Assembly (NCBI GenBank): GCA_029207755.1
Contig: JARCOQ010000006.1
Location: forward strand, 14,916,890 to 14,980,889
Reading direction: 5' to 3'
DNA from: Chamaea fasciata
Lineage: Eukaryota; Chordata; Aves; Passeriformes; Sylviidae
DNA length: 64,000 nt
Below the pieces are notes generated by a model. That model was not told the DNA's origin. It worked only from the letters and a program-made list of their open reading frames with translations, and made no database searches. The position numbers were made by a program, and so were the translations under genes. Numbering within the stretch: position 1 is the stretch's first letter; each line of letters starts with the position of its first letter. Shown in pieces: positions 1 through 10,286 of the stretch.

Positions 1-36
1 GCCCCACAGCCGCTCCCGGGCCGGCAGCTCGCTCAT
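1..36 (-). other. Possible start of a coding exon at the window edge
   Basis: Read on the minus strand, an ATG at 36-34 sits in a near-ideal Kozak context (CACCGCCATGAGC). It opens a GC-rich frame reading MSELPARERLWG to the edge. Twelve codons are too few to identify a gene. The sequence upstream is not a clear CpG island, which argues against a housekeeping first exon. This could easily be chance. Confidence 0.15.
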
Positions 37-1487
37 GGCGGTGTGTGAATTCCTCCCATGCTGGGACAGGTGCTGCTCAAACACTTGGGCTTCAGCTTTT
101 GTGCCATCTGAGGCACCAAACAGCCATGACAGCCTCAGGTGATGTGTTCTGCACACGGATGTGGAAACCCTACTCCATGGTCCTTACTCCTGTCACCTTC
201 CCACGCCGAAATGATTCCGAGGGCATCTCATAACCCTCCCCAGCTGCAAACACACATTTGTGGATTCCCATGGTAAGTTTCTGGAGTTTAAGAACCAGGG
301 GGGTCATCTCAGTACCTCAGTGAGAGCACCCATGTTGTCGGCACATGCCTTGGAGTGGGGTGAGAGGGGAGGACGGGGGCAGCACTCCTGCCCTCCTGCT
401 GGGCTGTTTGGCAGAGGAAATGGAGAGGTCAGAGCCCGAATTTTGCTCACCATTTCCTTCGTCGTGAAGCTTCTAACCTAGACCCTAGGCACATTCTTCA
501 CTTTATTACAGCTGCATTTGTTGGAGTGCCCTCATGGTACACCAGTAAGACAAATAAAGGGGCAATCAATGTCACCACCAGCACATTAATTTTTATGGGC
601 CACAGAAGTAGTGACAGAACAATGCGGGGTTTTTTACATCTGCAGCTAGCAGAATCTAAAAGGACACCTATGCTTCCCTTCCTGACTACAATCCTTGTGA
701 GCCCAAGGCAGCAGAAGCCACCGTGGGAGGGATGCCTGTGGGAGCAGTGGCTTACACAAACTGTTTTATAACCTGCTGAGGAGGGCGGCGGGGAGGGGAA
801 CATGAACTTCCGCTCCAAATCAGACATCTGCTTCATTTTATTCTTGCTCTGTACATGCAGTAGCACAGCTACTCTGGGAATCCAGACCTAGCCTCCTGCC
901 TATCATTCTAACAGTTTAATTTGTATTCAAGATGGGAAAGTGAACATCATGTCCATGAGATAACCCAGTGTCGTGTCATCTACTGACTGCACCTCTTCCA
1001 CGCTGAGTTCTTACTCCTGTTCCTGTATATACCACTTCTATGTATGTACCACATACTTTTTGTCACTATCTGTGAAGTCTGATTAGAACAATTCTTATTG
1101 GTAAGGGGAAAAGCAGAGAACTCAAAAAATAATCTCCTGTGCTGTGCCTGACTCCTCTTCCAAGAAGAAAGCAGAGACTGGGAAAAGCAACAGCAAGAGA
1201 AACAGAAAAACCGAAAGTGACAACCATAAAGCCTCTAGAGAAGTAGGAGCAGCAATGGGAAACTTTGGGGAAATTTTAGCTTTTCCTTTGCCCTTTTGTG
1301 AGAGATATCTCTCCCTAAAATCCATGCCATATTAACTATGACATCTACTGAAAAAAATCAAGAATGCAAAATGTAATGCTGCATATAATGCAAGAATGAC
1401 CAGAGAACTCACCTAAACAATTCTCTCAGAAAACACTAGAGTGCACTACTGCGTAGCTGTTGTCAATTCAGAACATGTTGCTTTAAA

Positions 1488-1826
1488 CTTTGTCCAGTTG
1501 GTTCTTGAAAAGCTCCACAGACGGAGATTCCAGAGCAGCTCTGAGGAATCCATTCCTGTGTTTATCTTCCTTAATGTTTTCCCTTTCACTTAGTCAGAAC
1601 CTCACGTCCATCAGTTTTTGACCAGGATCTCTTCTTCTCCCATCACACACATCAGTGAACAGCCTGGCTCTGTATTCTCTATAGCTTTCTCATACAGATT
1701 GAGGGTCAGCTATTAGGTTCCCTCCCCAAGTCTTTAGGCTGAACAAAACCCATTCCCTTTTCTCACAGGAAGGTGCTCCAGTCGTGACCATCGTGATAGC
1801 TTTCCATTTGACTCACTCCAGGTTTT
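1488..1826 (-). mobile_element. CR1 LINE fragment
   Basis: The plus strand reads as the complement of the conserved avian CR1 3' region. It has the 'ctccacagacggagattcc' block, then the segments for 'aacctcacgtccatcag', 'aggctgaacaaaaccca', 'ggtgctccagtc' and 'gactcactccagg' in the usual order. The element is therefore inserted in minus orientation, truncated and diverged. The boundaries are approximate. Confidence 0.8.
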
Positions 1827-1885
1827 TTTGATCTTAATTATGTATGTGAAAGACACATCCTTGCATACACAGGTTCTCCAAATGC

Positions 1886-2026
1886 TTGATTTTGTTTGTT
1901 TTTGGGTTTTTTGGTTGTTGGGGTTTTTTGGGGTGGTTTTTTTGTTTGGTTCGGGTTTTTTTGTGTGTGTTTTTTGGTTTTTGTTTTGGTTTTTTTTTGG
2001 GGGGGCGGGGGGGTTGTTTTGTTTTT
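1886..2026. repeat. T/G-rich low-complexity tract
   Basis: About 140 bases made almost only of T and G on the plus strand, with many runs of 3-7 G separated by T runs. Long open frames cross it on both strands, but their composition (Phe/Gly/Val on one strand, Lys/Pro/Thr/Asn on the other) reflects the repeat and not a gene. It follows directly on the CR1 fragment. Confidence 0.9.
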
Positions 2027-4566
2027 TGAGGCTTCTGCTATCAAAGTGGCAAGTACTTGTGATGCTTCTGTGGAAACCTAAACATGAGAATTCTGAAGCA
2101 GGTGGATACCTCACATTGCACTGAATTATCAGCAGAAGTAGCAGGCCTGGGTATCAATGGTCTCCCTGTCTGCAGGAATTCAGACAAACCTTTTTGCCTG
2201 CTGTTCCTCTGTCAGGAAAATAAAGACAAATTCCACCTCCACTTGGACAGATTTCCTGAGCTACTTACATATAGAGGGCTAACTAGTTCACCTAAAAGGA
2301 ATGAAACAGCAGGTTTCATTCATTCATGAGGTACCCCAAAATTGCACTAAACTCACCACAAACACTTCTCAATTCATCCTTTCATTAATGAATAGCACTT
2401 TCATACTTGAAAGGAAACTGAAATGTCACATTTCTGGCACTAAATACAAGTAAATGGTAATGTAGCCAATAGTCACAGTGTTGTTACCTTGAAGTCGAAT
2501 ATTTCAATTAACATCCAATTTTTAAACATTTTGAAATGAAGATCTTTATATTTAACTGACTCTGACTTGCTGAGGGTGCAGAGCATTGCCTAAAGAAATT
2601 CTATCCATGGCATGCATCACCTTCATCTCTTTCTAAAATGTGATACTCAACTATGGTCCTGAGTATGTCACTCAAAAAAGCATTTTGTTAAAGTGCAAGA
2701 CTTGCATTTCTGCTTTCAACAGTGAAACTTCAGGTGACCATTCAAGGCAGCACAGGGAGCCCATTGCAGAGTCCTGCCCTACTGAAATGAGACACAAGCT
2801 CCCTGGGAAACAGCGTGCTGGTGTGTGTGACATTTGTCCTCTGCTGAGCAGAATTACTGATTGCCGCAAATTTTAGATTATGTCAAGAGTTCTACAAAGT
2901 GACAGACAACTCTGCTGCCTCCTGAGCTCACTGTGTACACAAAGAGAAGAGGATATGAAGGGGAAAATGTTCTTTTGGTGAACTGATGAAACTGCCTCTT
3001 TTCTCCTGCTAACAGTATGGTGGGTGACTGAGCGTCCCAGACTTCTCCCAACACAAGTCGCTGTCTTGTTTTTGAGGTTATTACTCTTGTGGATACTATT
3101 GTAAAATACTCACTCTGCAGAATGAATTTTGCATTGTATGTAACAGGGGTTTTAAAATATTTAAAAGCACACCTCAAGAAAACCCTCAACCTCCCCTTAA
3201 CATTGCAAACAGTTCCCCAATATCACTTTGATGCATTATGCATGTTTGCAAATCAGGCAATTATATTAATTTCTATGACAGAATTAGGTGAGTAGGTGTA
3301 CTACTACATTTTTTACTCACAGCACAAGAGCCTAGCAATGGTAATTGAGATCACAAGTGAAAATTAACCACACTGTATCAATGGCAGAGAAAAATACAGT
3401 TTACACATGTATCTGCATTCAAATTATATTTCTGCCTTGTACATACAACCTTCTGCTCTGATCCTGTGTTCACGACTTACTATTCTTTTCCATATATATC
3501 AAGATGTTAGAAGAAAGAAAATTATTTAAAGTTTTTTGGTACAAGGCATAAAGTTTAATGACTGGACAACTATGATCTGGAATTGTGTAGTGAGAATTAA
3601 AAATCTGTCAGTAAAGCTGGAGAAGTACTTCAGTGAGCAACACCTTGCAGAAACTTTGCAAGGCAAACACAGAGCACTATTACATTCTACAGTATGAAGT
3701 ATTTCCAGTTACATCCCTGCTGTGAAACACTTGGGAATAAAACAGATCATTGTTAAATAATAATCTGAAAATGATTGTATTGCACTATGACAACAGGTCT
3801 TGTTTTGTGTTTTGAGGAGATTTAGGCAAGTGCTCAAGTTGCCAAGTAAGTTACTTTGCAGAATATCTACTGAAACCAAACATTAATAGTACCATTAACA
3901 GGTCCTGGTAATACTGAACTCTGCAGATGCATCACTGGTGAATACTTTTCATCTGCTATGTTCAGAAATGTATTACTACATTACTCTCCTACAATTTTTT
4001 TTCCTGCTGGCTGAAACTCATTATTGTAATATAAACTTCATAAAACTGAAAACCTTAATATTCATGCAAACTTGTTCACAGTGGGAAAGCAATGATTCAG
4101 ACCTGTAACTTCTTACACGTTCTACCAACTATCTCTTAAGAAAAAAAAAGTCAAATACTGTGACTTTATATAAACAGTACCAGTTAAAATTTCAAGAAAG
4201 CACACCAAGTACCTTTTCAAAAATCTTATTTTTATTTTTGCACTAACTGTATCACCATTTACAGGTTTCAACTCTAACAAACTGAAGCAAGTCAGTACAC
4301 ACAAAAACCTATGCAAAGTCAAGCAGATCCTTGGTTACATAAATGCACTTTGGTGTGTAATAAGCCTAGGGGCAGTTAGTTCACCTAACACTTTAAGCAG
4401 AGTCACTCCAATTTTGTAAATTATTTCAGACGTGTTAAAAAGTTTCATTTTCTTTAAAAAGGAAACAGCTAAAAGATTTATTGAAATTACAGATTTTTAA
4501 CCAAAATTCTTACGTCTAAATTATTACAATGCAGCAAGGACCCTTCTTCAGCTGTAATATCATTGC

Positions 4567-4646
4567 TCTGCAAAACAAAAAAAAACAAACAAACAAACAA
4601 AAAAAAAAACAAAACAAAAAAAACCAAAAAAAAAAAACAAAAAAAG
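4567..4646. repeat. A-rich tract with (AAAC)n
   Basis: Roughly 80 bases of A interrupted by single C, including several tandem AAAC units. No recognisable retroelement body adjoins it on either side, so it is listed as simple sequence. Confidence 0.9.
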
Positions 4647-5027
4647 GAAAATAATTAGTCACTTCGCTGTATTAGGTATAAATTATCATTAGCAGCCTAA
4701 ACGCTTGGCAGTTCACACTGCATATATTTCCATTTCTTTCAAGTTTGCCAGGTCCACTCACCAGCTCCTGGCTTTCTCTCTGAGCTGGAACAGAAGTGGA
4801 TATAAAACCAATCACTTCTGCAATAAAGGGCTTTGCCTTTTTAAATGCTGCCTGAAAACCTGAGACTTACCAACCAACACCTGCATTTGATCCCCTATTG
4901 CCTCTACAGTGACATACTTGCAAACTAAGACAGTCCACTTGCATTTACTCATTTCTGCAAGGTGTTTATAAACTGACTTTTTAGATTAAAATATTTTGTT
5001 ATTAACCAGCAGGTTTGATGAATAAGC

Positions 5028-5033
5028 TTTATT
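5028..5033 (-). terminator. Candidate polyadenylation signal of FGFBP2
   Basis: The minus strand reads AATAAA about 445 bases past the FGFBP2 stop codon. It is the first canonical hexamer found downstream, implying a 3' end near 5.01 kb. An intron in the 3'UTR is possible (see the donor at 5463) and would change which signal is used. Confidence 0.45.
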
Positions 5034-5462
5034 CCCTCAGTCTCTGAATGGAGTTTGTTCTAACTGATGCATTTGGCTGCAAGTGATGCACTTGTTATTT
5101 ATCTTACTTCCCTGGCATAAATCCAGAAGTCAGCACAAGAGGGAAGGAGTGACAGAAGGCAAAAATTAGCCCAATTCAAACAGTTAAACTGAAATACCAT
5201 AGGATTAACAACAGAAAGGGAAAACATCTCAGCACATAGTGAAGACCTCACAGGAGGCTGTACGTGAGTCCTGAACCAATACGGCTCAATGAAAATTTAA
5301 GCTGCCCAGCCCCTCAAAAGCCACAAAACAGGCCTTGTAGCGTTAGATTTCAGCAAGAGAGCTTAGGCCCTCCCTGTCCACATCCCTGAGACCCCCAAAT
5401 CAAAATAACAGTACAACAGAATTACTCATACGTATATTCTACCGTGCTTCCAAATTAGTTTT

Positions 5463-5464
5463 AC
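5463..5464 (-). promoter_or_regulatory. Splice-donor-like site after the FGFBP2 stop
   Basis: Thirteen bases past the stop codon the minus strand reads TTCAG|GTAAAAC, a good donor match. If used, the 3'UTR would be spliced. Such a short distance from the stop would not be expected to trigger nonsense-mediated decay. No partner acceptor was assigned. Confidence 0.35.
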
Positions 5465-5477
5465 CTGAAGCAAATCC

Positions 5478-6068
5478 TTAACCCCTGAAGAAGCCAATGA
5501 TGTAGGAGCAGACACCATGCAGAGATTCCCAGCAATGTTCCCGTGCCAGTTTCATTGCTTCTGTTTCATTTTCAGACCCCTGACCACGTCGGGTTGGGTC
5601 AGAATTTTGCCCCACTTCTCTCATAGGAATGGAAGCTTTCAGGACTGATTTTTCCTGGTTTGCTAGATCTTCTGGCTCCATACCAGCAGCTATTTGCCTC
5701 ATGAGAGCCTCTGGGGGAGCCTTCTGGCACATAGTGGTCTTCAACACTTCCGTGGATTCGCAAGCATGAGGGATCTTTCTGAGTTCTGCGGCAATCTGAT
5801 TCCAGTAAATCTTTGGATTATTTCTGAAAGCACGGCAGACTGATGGCTTGCCAGTAAATTCACACCAGTAGGACATGCCTTGGCTTTTGCATTCAATTCT
5901 AAGCTTCATTTCCTCATCATCGCCACTCCTGGTCATTGTGCAAACATCTTTGGTTTTAGTCCGAAATTTGATTTCTTCACCATTGCTCCTTTTCTTTGGC
6001 TTCAGCTTGTGTCCCAATCCTCCCATGCCACATATCACAACTAGGAAAAGGAGAGCAAAGCTCTTCAT
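5478..6068 (-). CDS. FGFBP2: Fibroblast growth factor-binding protein 2 (FGFBP2/KSP37)
   Basis: Secreted FGF-binding-protein-family member of 196 residues, slightly shorter than human FGFBP2 (223). A hydrophobic signal peptide spans residues 1-19 and is followed by a basic stretch (KLKPKKR, 21-27). Eight cysteines lie at 43, 60, 69, 78, 103, 114, 179 and 187 in the family spacing. It is FGFBP2 and not FGFBP1 because of the motifs GEE..F, CTM, YWCE, C.AF, YWNQ, HAC, EHCW and the C-terminal FFRG, all of which match human FGFBP2. One N-glycosylation sequon (NET) lies at 167-169. The frame extends 25 codons upstream to 6143, but the internal Met at 6068 was chosen because the signal peptide begins there. 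The coding region is a single exon with no breaks. It is about 2.3 kb downstream of PROM1 on the same strand, as in human. In mammals the protein is known from cytotoxic lymphocytes; the role in birds is inferred only. Confidence 0.93.
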   Translation of the reverse strand: MKSFALLFLVVICGMGGLGHKLKPKKRSNGEEIKFRTKTKDVCTMTRSGDDEEMKLRIECKSQGMSYWCEFTGKPSVCRAFRNNPKIYWNQIAAELRKIPHACESTEVLKTTMCQKAPPEALMRQIAAGMEPEDLANQEKSVLKASIPMREVGQNSDPTRRGQGSENETEAMKLAREHCWESLHGVCSYIIGFFRG

Positions 6069-6208
6069 GGTGAGAGGAGTGAACAGAGATTCTTGAATAA
6101 CACGATCCAAAGAAGTGAAAGCAGTAAGTAAATGGCTGCTCACAATTTAAAGTCTTGGTGCACGAAGAAGCCTCTTTACAGCAAAACACGGGATGTAAGG
6201 GTTGGGCA

Positions 6209-6216
6209 TTTTTATA
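6209..6216 (-). promoter_or_regulatory. TATA box candidate of FGFBP2
   Basis: The minus strand reads TATAAAAA, about 140 bases upstream of the FGFBP2 start codon. A start site 25-30 bases on, near 6180-6190, would give a 5'UTR of roughly 115 bases with no intron needed. A second TATA-like element (GTATAAATTA, minus strand, near 6251-6261) lies just upstream. Confidence 0.5.
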
Positions 6217-6283
6217 AAAATAATAAATCACACTTCAGTGCACAAGTGCCCGTAATTTATACCCTGAGGGAGTGTTGAATAAC

Positions 6284-6305
6284 CTTGGGAGTGTGAACTC
6301 CCAAG
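6284..6305. promoter_or_regulatory. Perfect 8-bp inverted repeat upstream of FGFBP2
   Basis: CTTGGGAG and CTCCCAAG flank a six-base spacer. The palindrome lies about 70-90 bases upstream of the distal TATA element and within 130 bases of the presumed start site, so it is placed as a possible dimeric factor site. No specific factor is assigned. Confidence 0.35.
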
Positions 6306-8499
6306 AAGGTAACAAGACAAGTCTTGTAAACGCAGTTTAATACAGAATGATAGTTGTGTAACTGAGAAGCACATTCCTATCTAGGATGAACATGTCGTAT
6401 TCGATTTTTAACAGATATTTTCCATTCTCCAGCTGCTTTATAGCTATCTTCATGCTAGAGCCTGTAAGTCCATATCAAAGTAAAAAAAGATAGAAGTGCC
6501 AAAGCAAGCTCTGCATCTGAATGATTATAAATGTCCTGGTAGTGTTAAGCGTCCTGGTAAAAAAGATGCGTGGAATGGGCTTTCTGTGGATTTTTCTTCT
6601 TTTTGTCCATACATGACATGCAGTGGGGATGCATGGAAGGATCAACTTTGAATCAGAGAAGCAATATGTGTGCAAGAAAAATAAATAAAGCTTGAGCAAA
6701 ATAAGGTATTACAGGTCTAAAAACCCACCAAACATTTGTAAGTGTTATCATTTTCATACCACGAGTCACTTTCAGCCAACAGAGCAACACAGAAGAACTA
6801 ACTTTTCACAGTTCTCAGCAGCAGGGAACAGACCACAGACCATGTCAGACGATACTTGTGCCTAATAATTTTTTTTTAAATAGATATTTTCCTGTTTATA
6901 ACAAGTGAACTGTAAAAATGCTGTAAAAACAAAGGCAGGAGAACAGAAATCTTGTAGTGCAGAATCCTGTCCTAGCTTTTGCTGCTGCAGTAACTAAAAA
7001 CAGAGCTAAGGAAAAATCCAAGTCTCGAGGAAAAATCCTTCCCCTGCTGTGGCAACCCACAGTACTTTTCTAGCTAGTAAGACCCCCACTAGGCACTTCT
7101 TCCAAAGATATACATGCTACATACAGCCTGCCTGACCTGGAAAGGGCTATCAGATTGTTTAGGTATGCTTCAATAACTGTGGGGTGCTGGAAACCTTGGG
7201 TTTAAGACTGGCCATACAAAATGGAACAGAACAACATTTCGTGTAGTCACTCACTAGGTAGTGCTAAACAAAATGCCAAGGCAAAACCATTCCTTTGAAC
7301 ACCGATGGCAAAGCAGAACAACATGAACAACAAAAGCTTTATTAATAGAAGAGGGACCAAAAGTCCCTTGCTGCTGTGCTGTGGCAGCCCAGATAACATG
7401 AAAGCTGCCTGCTTAAAGATGTAGCCACCTGGACAGCCATTCTGGATATCCTAACTTTGTTCTTTGAGTCAATGTGCCATCAAGTTCCCATGACTAAATA
7501 CCATTTGACAGAGAGAAAAACCTTGTTTTCTTTTCCTTCCTCCTCCATGTCTATTTCAATAACACTTTTAGCAGAGATTTCATCTCTAGCTTCTTTCCAT
7601 TAGTTCCTCCTTTCTCTATCAAGACACAGTGGTGTGGCTCCAGCAAAGTCTTAGGACAACAACGGCATAAGCCTACTTAAGACTTACCATTCACTCTTCT
7701 GTCGTTTTCTGGGGAGTTTTCTCATCCTTCAGCCAGCCGGACAAAAGAATCTTGGTTACCCACCTCACACTCAATTTCAAGGATTTCAACTCCCTACTGC
7801 ACGCACTTAAATACCTCCTAATATTTGACAAATGTATTGTTTACACTTTGTTATGCACAACTGCACTGAGAATTTTTAGATTTGCCGAAGAGTCCAAAAC
7901 AATTCAAAAGTTAATTTATACCAGTTTCAGATCTCTTGTTCTCAAAGTTTTTCAAGTCTAATAATGAGAACAAATAAACTACAAGGATAAGGAGAAATAT
8001 CAAAGCTTGGACTCAAATATATATATATGTGTTACAGCTACTATGTTCCCACCAAGCGTTTGTCTCATTCTAATCTGACATTTCAGTCCTGTCTACCTTT
8101 GCTTCAGATTAAACAGTTTGTGGTCTCTCATATCAGTAGAAAACAACTGTCTTTTTATGAAGTAAGCTAGGATGCCAGCAGTGAACCCTGGGAGCTGCAA
8201 AACTAGCAAATGTTTAATTCTGCTGTCAGTGCTATACAGAAACACGTTGTACGCATACCCCGCACAGCTCATTAGCTTGAATCCTACCATTTTTGCATAA
8301 TTCACATTCTTGGGGAAGTTGGAAGCTCCCTCATCCAGACTCAAAGTTCTCCCAATTCTTCCTGCTGCAAAAGTGAAAGTCAAATATAGCAAAAATTTTT
8401 AATCAGGGTATAGAAATTCACTCTCATAAACTTTTAACTCTGTGCAACTCTTCTGAGAGATGCCTGCACAACAAAACAAGGAGAACCAAACATAAGGTA
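6306..8499. other. Intergenic region between PROM1 and FGFBP2
   Basis: About 2.2 kb between the PROM1 polyadenylation site and the FGFBP2 promoter. No exon of either gene fits here. An (AT)n run of about 14 bases lies near 8018-8031. The only other content I can name is the transposase-like frame at 8093-8392. Confidence 0.6.
8093..8392 (-). pseudogene. Candidate piggyBac-type transposase remnant
   Basis: An open minus-strand frame of about 99 codons lacking an ATG at its 5' end. Its middle resembles the core of piggyBac (PGBD) transposases. LSLDEG matches the strand around the first catalytic aspartate. Next comes a shortened linker, then YAKMVGFKLMSCAGYAYN, which fits the family pattern of Lys-Pro/Val-x-Gly-x-Lys followed by a Gly-Tyr turn. 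The fold's later parts and any terminal repeats are not visible, so at best it is a small dead fragment. It begins about 110 bases past the PROM1 polyadenylation site. The match is by eye and is the least certain named element here; it may be chance. Confidence 0.35.
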
Positions 8500-8515
8500 G
8501 TTAAGCAAGATCTTT

Positions 8516-8521
8516 TTTATT
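8516..8521 (-). terminator. PROM1: PROM1 polyadenylation signal
   Basis: The minus strand reads TTCATTTAAATAAAAAAG around this hexamer. As I recall the human PROM1 mRNA, its end has a very similar context (TTCATTTGAATAAAAAGG), which supports this as the conserved main signal. Confidence 0.7.
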
Positions 8522-9313
8522 TAAATGAACTGGGAATATTTTCTCAAATTAAAAATAGAAACTTTTAAAAATCTGCAGTTCTGAACATTACATATACACA
8601 TATGCTACATACTGGCAATTAGAAATGTTTCCATTTATGACATAAAAATGAAAAATTTAAGGTTATTCCGGATTAAAGACTGGTATCACTTTTCAGCATT
8701 TCATTAAAATTATAACAATGATGTACAGGATTATCGCTACTTCAAAACAATGAACCCTGTTTGAAACAAAGTTAACAATACTGATAGATGAAGAGATACT
8801 ATTTTAGATCAATATATCGACTATTTCATCTGCCAGAAGTTTTTACACTGGTAACATAGTTTTGGCCTTGTTGATAAAGTCTGCTGTTAACTAATTCAGC
8901 AATTCAACCATATGCCTAAATTCAAGGAAATAACTCTAACAGTACAAATGCTAACTCCAATTGCTAAACAGATTTGAATTTCCATATTGTAAATCACAGT
9001 TTAATAGTATTTAGCAAAAATACTATCACTGCCTCCAAAGGAGCCACAGTGATACTATTAAGGACATTACAGAAGTAGGTGTGAAAGAAGAAGAGGAAGA
9101 TAGAGAATGTAAAGCATTCTAAAAATTGCCAACATAGGACATCCCTCATGCTCTTTTTGAGTACTACTGAACTCTAGAAAGCTTAGCTTTTTCACTATAT
9201 TATGCATCCTGCACGCTCCCAACCCTCCCACCCAAAGTTTAAAAACAAACTTCTCCAAAAAGTCCCTTTCAGGTCTATACAGCAAAACTCACTAAATATT
9301 AAATAGTTAAGGG

Positions 9314-9343
<30 letters not shown>
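9314..9343. repeat. Poly(A)30 homopolymer inside the PROM1 3'UTR
   Basis: Thirty uninterrupted A on the plus strand, so U30 in the PROM1 transcript. The flanks are ordinary 3'UTR sequence. Confidence 0.97.
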
Positions 9344-9347
<4 letters not shown>

Positions 9348-10193
9348 GAGAAAACAAAACTGCAACTGAGCTTCTCAGACACACAAAGAGACATTATGGA
9401 CCCCACTACAATCCAAATTTAGTCCAATGTAGTCATTCAAGAGCACCAAATAGCAACACTGATCATGCTGGTAAATTCATTTGTGAAGAGTATTATACAA
9501 TATTAAAATCTTAACTAAACACTTAGAAGTTTTAAGAAAAATGTATATACAAAAGTCTCTGTATACAAAATGTATTTTTATGTAAACGTGTATGTACTGT
9601 ATTTAACACAAATCAACCATTTAAGAGAAGAACTTGAACAATTTTAAGAGAATTGCTAGGCAAAGGCTGTTAATCTAATTAATTTACATACTGTGATGTA
9701 AGGTAGAAAGCCCAGTGTAAAAAAGTAAAAAACCAAAAAAACATTTTAATTCAAGCCTTGAACAGTGGTATTTGAGAGGCAGTGCCCTGATCACAAAATA
9801 TTCTGTACAGTAGTTTATGGCATAACATTCAATAGTACATTTGGGATTTACAGTACAGCTGACATAAAACAAGTGGCTCAGATCTGTCAGATGAATGGAA
9901 ATGCCAATATGCTTGAAAGAATAAAGATGTACTCCCATAGAAGAGTCTTGAGCCTCAATTATACAGCCTGCAAAAAATAACAAAAAACAATTTAGGAAAA
10001 ATTTTATAAAGACTGAACTTAAATGTAATTTAAACAGACCAAAGTGACAGATTTTAATATGAACATCAATATGACTGAATAATTTTTTCTGGTTTTAGAC
10101 CTTACAGCCCACTCATGTTGCAGCAATCAGAGCTGCCTTCCTAAAATAATACAGCAGTAATAGATCTAGAATTGATTTAAGCTTATTACTTAC

Positions 10194-10232
10194 CCCTTAA
10201 GATTTCCAGCATGTTACCACTGTTCCACAGAG
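10194..10232 (-). CDS. PROM1: PROM1 terminal coding exon (window exon 25)
   Basis: It completes the split Ser codon (AG|C) and adds SVEQW before the stop codon TAA at 10216-10214. The tail therefore ends ...HNPVFTSSVEQW, where human ends ...HNPVMTSPSQH. The next 20 bases are untranslated and end at a strong donor (GGG|GTAAGT). The stop is close enough to that junction to escape nonsense-mediated decay. The acceptor is CATGTAG, whose pyrimidine tract is a microsatellite. Confidence 0.8.
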
Positions 10233-10239
10233 CTACATG

Positions 10240-10255
10240 AAAAGAAAAGAAAAGA

Positions 10256-10286
<31 letters not shown>

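Larger units (their letters stand above)
1..5009. other. Intergenic region left of FGFBP2
   Basis: No coding exon could be supported here. Open frames on both strands are short and show no recognisable family. In mammals FGFBP1 and CD38 lie on this side of FGFBP2, but neither is visible, so they are probably beyond the left edge. Identifiable contents are a CR1 fragment near 1.5-1.8 kb, a T/G-rich tract near 1.9-2.0 kb and an A-rich tract near 4.6 kb. The first 500 bases are somewhat richer in G+C than the rest. Confidence 0.7.
8500..9967 (-). other. PROM1: PROM1 3'UTR exon (window exon 26)
   Basis: The acceptor reads TTTTTTGCAG|GCTGTAT at 9967, pairing with the strong donor at 10193. No coding function; the stop codon is in the previous exon. 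About 1.47 kb long, it carries a 30-base poly(T) in the sense direction (9314-9343) and is otherwise A/T-rich. The 3' end is set by the AATAAA at 8521-8516; the cleavage position near 8500 is estimated. Confidence 0.75.

Noticed and set aside
1734..2124. Open frames rich in Lys/Pro/Asn or Phe/Gly
   Set aside because: They are translations of the T/G-rich low-complexity tract and the CR1 fragment.
5478..6068. Naming this gene FGFBP1
   Set aside because: The motifs YWCE, C.AF, YWNQ, EHCW and FFRG match FGFBP2, not FGFBP1, and the position next to PROM1 agrees.
5478..6143. Longer FGFBP2 start giving 25 extra N-terminal residues
   Set aside because: The signal peptide starts at the internal Met (6068), the extension has no family match, and the TATA element places it in the 5'UTR.
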